From Herbidospora galbida (GTDB lineage: Bacteria > Actinomycetota > Actinomycetes > Streptosporangiales > Streptosporangiaceae): a stretch of DNA of 64,000 nt. Below are positions 62,097 through 64,000 of the stretch, one piece after another. Position 1 is the first letter of the stretch. Each line of letters opens with the position of its first letter. Location: assembly GCF_005233835.1 (NCBI RefSeq), contig NZ_SZQA01000007.1, positions 1-64,000 on the forward strand, given 5' to 3'. The notes under the pieces were generated by a model. That model had not been told where the DNA came from, searched no databases, and worked only from the letters and a program-made list of their open reading frames with translations. Both the position numbers and the translations under genes were made by a program.

Positions 62097-62843
62097 TCAG
62101 GTGGTTATCGCGCCGCGCCGCGCCACGAACACGAACTCGTGGCCCGGCCGGTCGGGCGCGCCGCGGACGTCCTCGACGACGAAGCCGTGCTCACGCAGGT
62201 CGCGCTCGATCTCGGCGCGTTCGCGGAAGCGGAGCGTCGACTCCGAGATCAGCACCTCCCCGTCGGAGGCGAAGACGTGCGTGCCCCGGAAGCTCACCAG
62301 CGGCAGGCTCACGTCGGTCAGCTCGGCCCAGGTCTCGACGCGGCCGACGCCCGGGATGTTGGTCACGCGGTAGGTGGTCTCGCGCGACCACCTCGCCCAC
62401 TCCTCCCACACGCGCCGCGCCGGATCGCGCGTCTCGAAGACGAGCCGCCCGCCGGGCCGCAGCGCCCCGTACGCGCCGCGCAGCGTCGTGCGCCACGCCT
62501 CCGGATCGGCGATCGCCTGGGCGACGTTCCCCGTCATCGTCACCAGGTCGACCCGCAGGGGCGGCAGGTCCCCGGCGTCGCCGTCGAGCCAGCGCACCCG
62601 TTCGGCGCCCGGCTTGCCGCGCGCGACGTCGACGGAGGCCCGCGCGGGGTCGATCCCGGTGACCGTCAGCCCGCGCGCTGCGAGTAGCAGCGCGAACACG
62701 CCCGTCCCGCACCCGACGTCCAGCACGGACCGCGCGCCGAACTCCTCCGCCATCGCGACGTACGCGTCGAGATCGCCGCGGTCCGGATCGAGCGGGTCGT
62801 AGACGGCGGCCAGGCGCGGATGCCCGAAGTTCGCGTCTTTCAT
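62097..62843 (-). CDS. Class I SAM-dependent methyltransferase
   Basis: 248 residues. SAM motif I is VLDVGCGTGVFALLLA, with VTGIDPARAS as the second strand and DLVTMTGNVAQAI as motif IV. The substrate half is not diagnostic. The start overlaps the DeoR stop by 4 bp (ATGA), so it is transcribed with the DeoR and glycosidase genes. Confidence 0.92.
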   Translation of the reverse strand: MKDANFGHPRLAAVYDPLDPDRGDLDAYVAMAEEFGARSVLDVGCGTGVFALLLAARGLTVTGIDPARASVDVARGKPGAERVRWLDGDAGDLPPLRVDLVTMTGNVAQAIADPEAWRTTLRGAYGALRPGGRLVFETRDPARRVWEEWARWSRETTYRVTNIPGVGRVETWAELTDVSLPLVSFRGTHVFASDGEVLISESTLRFRERAEIERDLREHGFVVEDVRGAPDRPGHEFVFVARRGAITT

Positions 62844-63637
62844 GGAGCCAGGTCCACCGTGAGTCCTCCGTCGCGCAGCGCGGCGACGACCTGCGGGTCG
62901 GCCTCGCGGCCGGTGATCAGGAGGTCGGCCTCCGGCAGGGCGCAGATCGGGGCCAGCCCCGTGCGGCCCAGTTTCGAGGAGTCGGCCACGACCACGTGCC
63001 GGCGCGAGGCGCCGAGCATCTTGCGCTTCATCTCGGCCTCCAGCAGGTTCACGCCGGTGATCCCGGACGCCGCGTCGACCCCGTGGCAGGCCAGGAACAC
63101 CGTGTCGGCGTTGATGCGTTCGAGCATCAGCGCCCCCATCGGGTCGACCAGGGCGTGGGTGGCCGGTCGTAGCGTTCCACCGGTGAGCAGCACGGTGATG
63201 CGGGGGATCGCGGGCTCCAGTTCGACCGCCACGCGCAGGCTGTTGGTGAAGACGACGACGTCGGTCAGCTCGGGTCGGGCGACCAGCGCCCTGGCCAGGA
63301 ACGTCGTGGTGGTGCCGGCGTCGATGACCAGGCTCTCGCCGCTGACGACCAGGGCGGCGGCGTGGCGGGCGAGGCGGGTCTTCTCGACCGCGGCGCTGCC
63401 CAGCGACACCTCGAACGACGGTTCGGCGGCGCGGGCCGGTTTGGCCGGGATCGCGCCGCCCCGCACGCGGCGCAGCGAGCCCTGCCGGTCGAGGAGTTCC
63501 AGGTCGGCGCGGATGGTCACGCTGGTGACGCCGAAGAGCCCGGCCAGGTCGGTCACCCGGACGAACTCGTGCTCCAGCACCATCGAGACGATGCGCTCCC
63601 GGCGGGTGTCCGCGGCGACGTCCGCCACGTCGGTCAT
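62840..63637 (-). CDS. DeoR-family transcriptional regulator
   Basis: 265 residues. N-terminal helix-turn-helix (VRVTDLAGLFGVTSVTIRADLELLDRQG) plus the sugar-phosphate sensor domain with LVIDAGTTTTFLA and VVVADSSKLGR. DeoR proteins sense phosphosugars and repress sugar-use operons. The start overlaps the GH4 stop by 4 bp, so it likely controls its own operon. Confidence 0.95.
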   Translation of the reverse strand: MTDVADVAADTRRERIVSMVLEHEFVRVTDLAGLFGVTSVTIRADLELLDRQGSLRRVRGGAIPAKPARAAEPSFEVSLGSAAVEKTRLARHAAALVVSGESLVIDAGTTTTFLARALVARPELTDVVVFTNSLRVAVELEPAIPRITVLLTGGTLRPATHALVDPMGALMLERINADTVFLACHGVDAASGITGVNLLEAEMKRKMLGASRRHVVVADSSKLGRTGLAPICALPEADLLITGREADPQVVAALRDGGLTVDLAP

Positions 63638-64000
63638 CGGCGTCCGCCCCGGATGCCGGGCGGCAGCAGCGCGCCGTGGGCGTCGATCAGCTCGTCGCAC
63701 AGCTCTTCGATGGCCGCCAGGGGCAGGGTGGCGGAGGTGGTGGGATCGATCATCGCCGCTTGGTACACCGCCGATCGTCTCTCCTCCAGGGCCGCGGTCA
63801 CGGTCAACTCAACCACATTGAGGTAGGTCCGGTTCAACGCCGCCAGCTGGACCGGCAGCGCGCCGATCGGCACCGGGCGGATGCCCGCGCCGTCCACCCG
63901 CGCCGGGACCTCCACGCAGGCGTCCGCCGGCAGGTTGTCGATGAGCCCGTGGTTCGGCAGGGTCAGGTAGACCTCGCGCGGCATCCCGGTGAGCATCGAG
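63634..64000 (-). CDS. GH4-family glycosidase, C-terminal part (continues beyond the window)
   Basis: The end of a family 4 glycosidase, open to the right window edge. The conserved LPNHGLIDNLPADACVEVP and the VQLAALNRTYLNVVELTV end are typical of alpha-glucosidases/alpha-galactosidases and 6-phospho-beta-glucosidases that use NAD and Mn. It is linked with the DeoR regulator. Exact specificity cannot be read from this part. Confidence 0.88.
   Translation of the reverse strand, partial: SMLTGMPREVYLTLPNHGLIDNLPADACVEVPARVDGAGIRPVPIGALPVQLAALNRTYLNVVELTVTAALEERRSAVYQAAMIDPTTSATLPLAAIEELCDELIDAHGALLPPGIRGGRR

Overview
The window is very GC-rich DNA with strong third-position GC bias, many GTG/TTG starts and many ATGA/GTGA start-stop overlaps. 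This points to a filamentous actinomycete. Decaprenylphosphoryl-arabinose genes (DprE1, DprE2, UbiA, AftB types), an AfsR/SARP regulator, a DUF1707 protein and a DUF6461-like remnant fit a Streptosporangiales-type genome (Actinomadura/Nonomuraea/Streptosporangium relatives). That placement is inference. I saw no rRNA, tRNA, CRISPR array or intact insertion sequence.

(1) 1-28.4 kb: a modular type I polyketide cluster made of two convergent operons whose last genes overlap by 38 bp (17098-17135). The rightward operon holds the end of one PKS (AT-KR-ACP; its KS lies left of the window) and a two-module PKS (KS-AT-KR-ACP twice). It continues with four genes for an ACP-linked C3 extender of the hydroxymalonyl/methoxymalonyl type (FkbK-, FkbJ-, FkbI- and FkbH-like), a type II thioesterase and an Sfp-type phosphopantetheinyl transferase. 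The leftward operon holds a two-gene ABC exporter, a one-module PKS, a one-module PKS with no acyltransferase domain, and a second acyl-CoA dehydrogenase. Every module has a KR and none has DH, ER or TE, so a hydroxyl-rich chain is predicted. Loading of the AT-less module and chain release are not explained by genes in the window. KS and AT motifs belong to a lineage more familiar from cyanobacterial, myxobacterial and hybrid PKS-NRPS systems than from classical actinomycete modular PKSs.

(2) 28.7-41.5 kb: a GT39-like membrane glycosyltransferase, a phosphotransferase, a DUF1707 protein, then a leftward UbiA-DprE1-DprE2 operon for decaprenylphosphoryl arabinose. Next, running rightward, come a TIR-NB-ARC-WD40 protein with 14 WD repeats (candidate antiphage STAND NTPase), an NlpC/P60-like protein lacking the expected Cys, and an AftB-like arabinofuranosyltransferase.

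(3) 41.6-45.8 kb: a small membrane protein, a TetR repressor divergent from an SDR gene with a well-defined three-site operator, and a leftward AfsR/SARP regulator.

(4) 46.0-56.5 kb: a tightly coupled ten-gene operon: class III aminotransferase, epimerase, second DPPR-synthase-like UbiA, three GT2 glycosyltransferases, a UPF0104 membrane protein, a methyltransferase and two membrane-anchored endonuclease/exonuclease/phosphatase (EEP) proteins, one with substituted catalytic residues. It looks like an undescribed lipid-linked glycan or surface-polymer pathway and may be controlled by the divergent SARP regulator.

(5) 56.5-64 kb: mostly housekeeping or accessory genes: a DUF6461-like remnant, a secreted zinc-peptidase homologue without HExxH, epoxide hydrolase, uracil/thymine-DNA glycosylase, chromate transporter, a ThiF-like E1 plus GNAT pair, a methyltransferase, a DeoR regulator and the end of a GH4 glycosidase.
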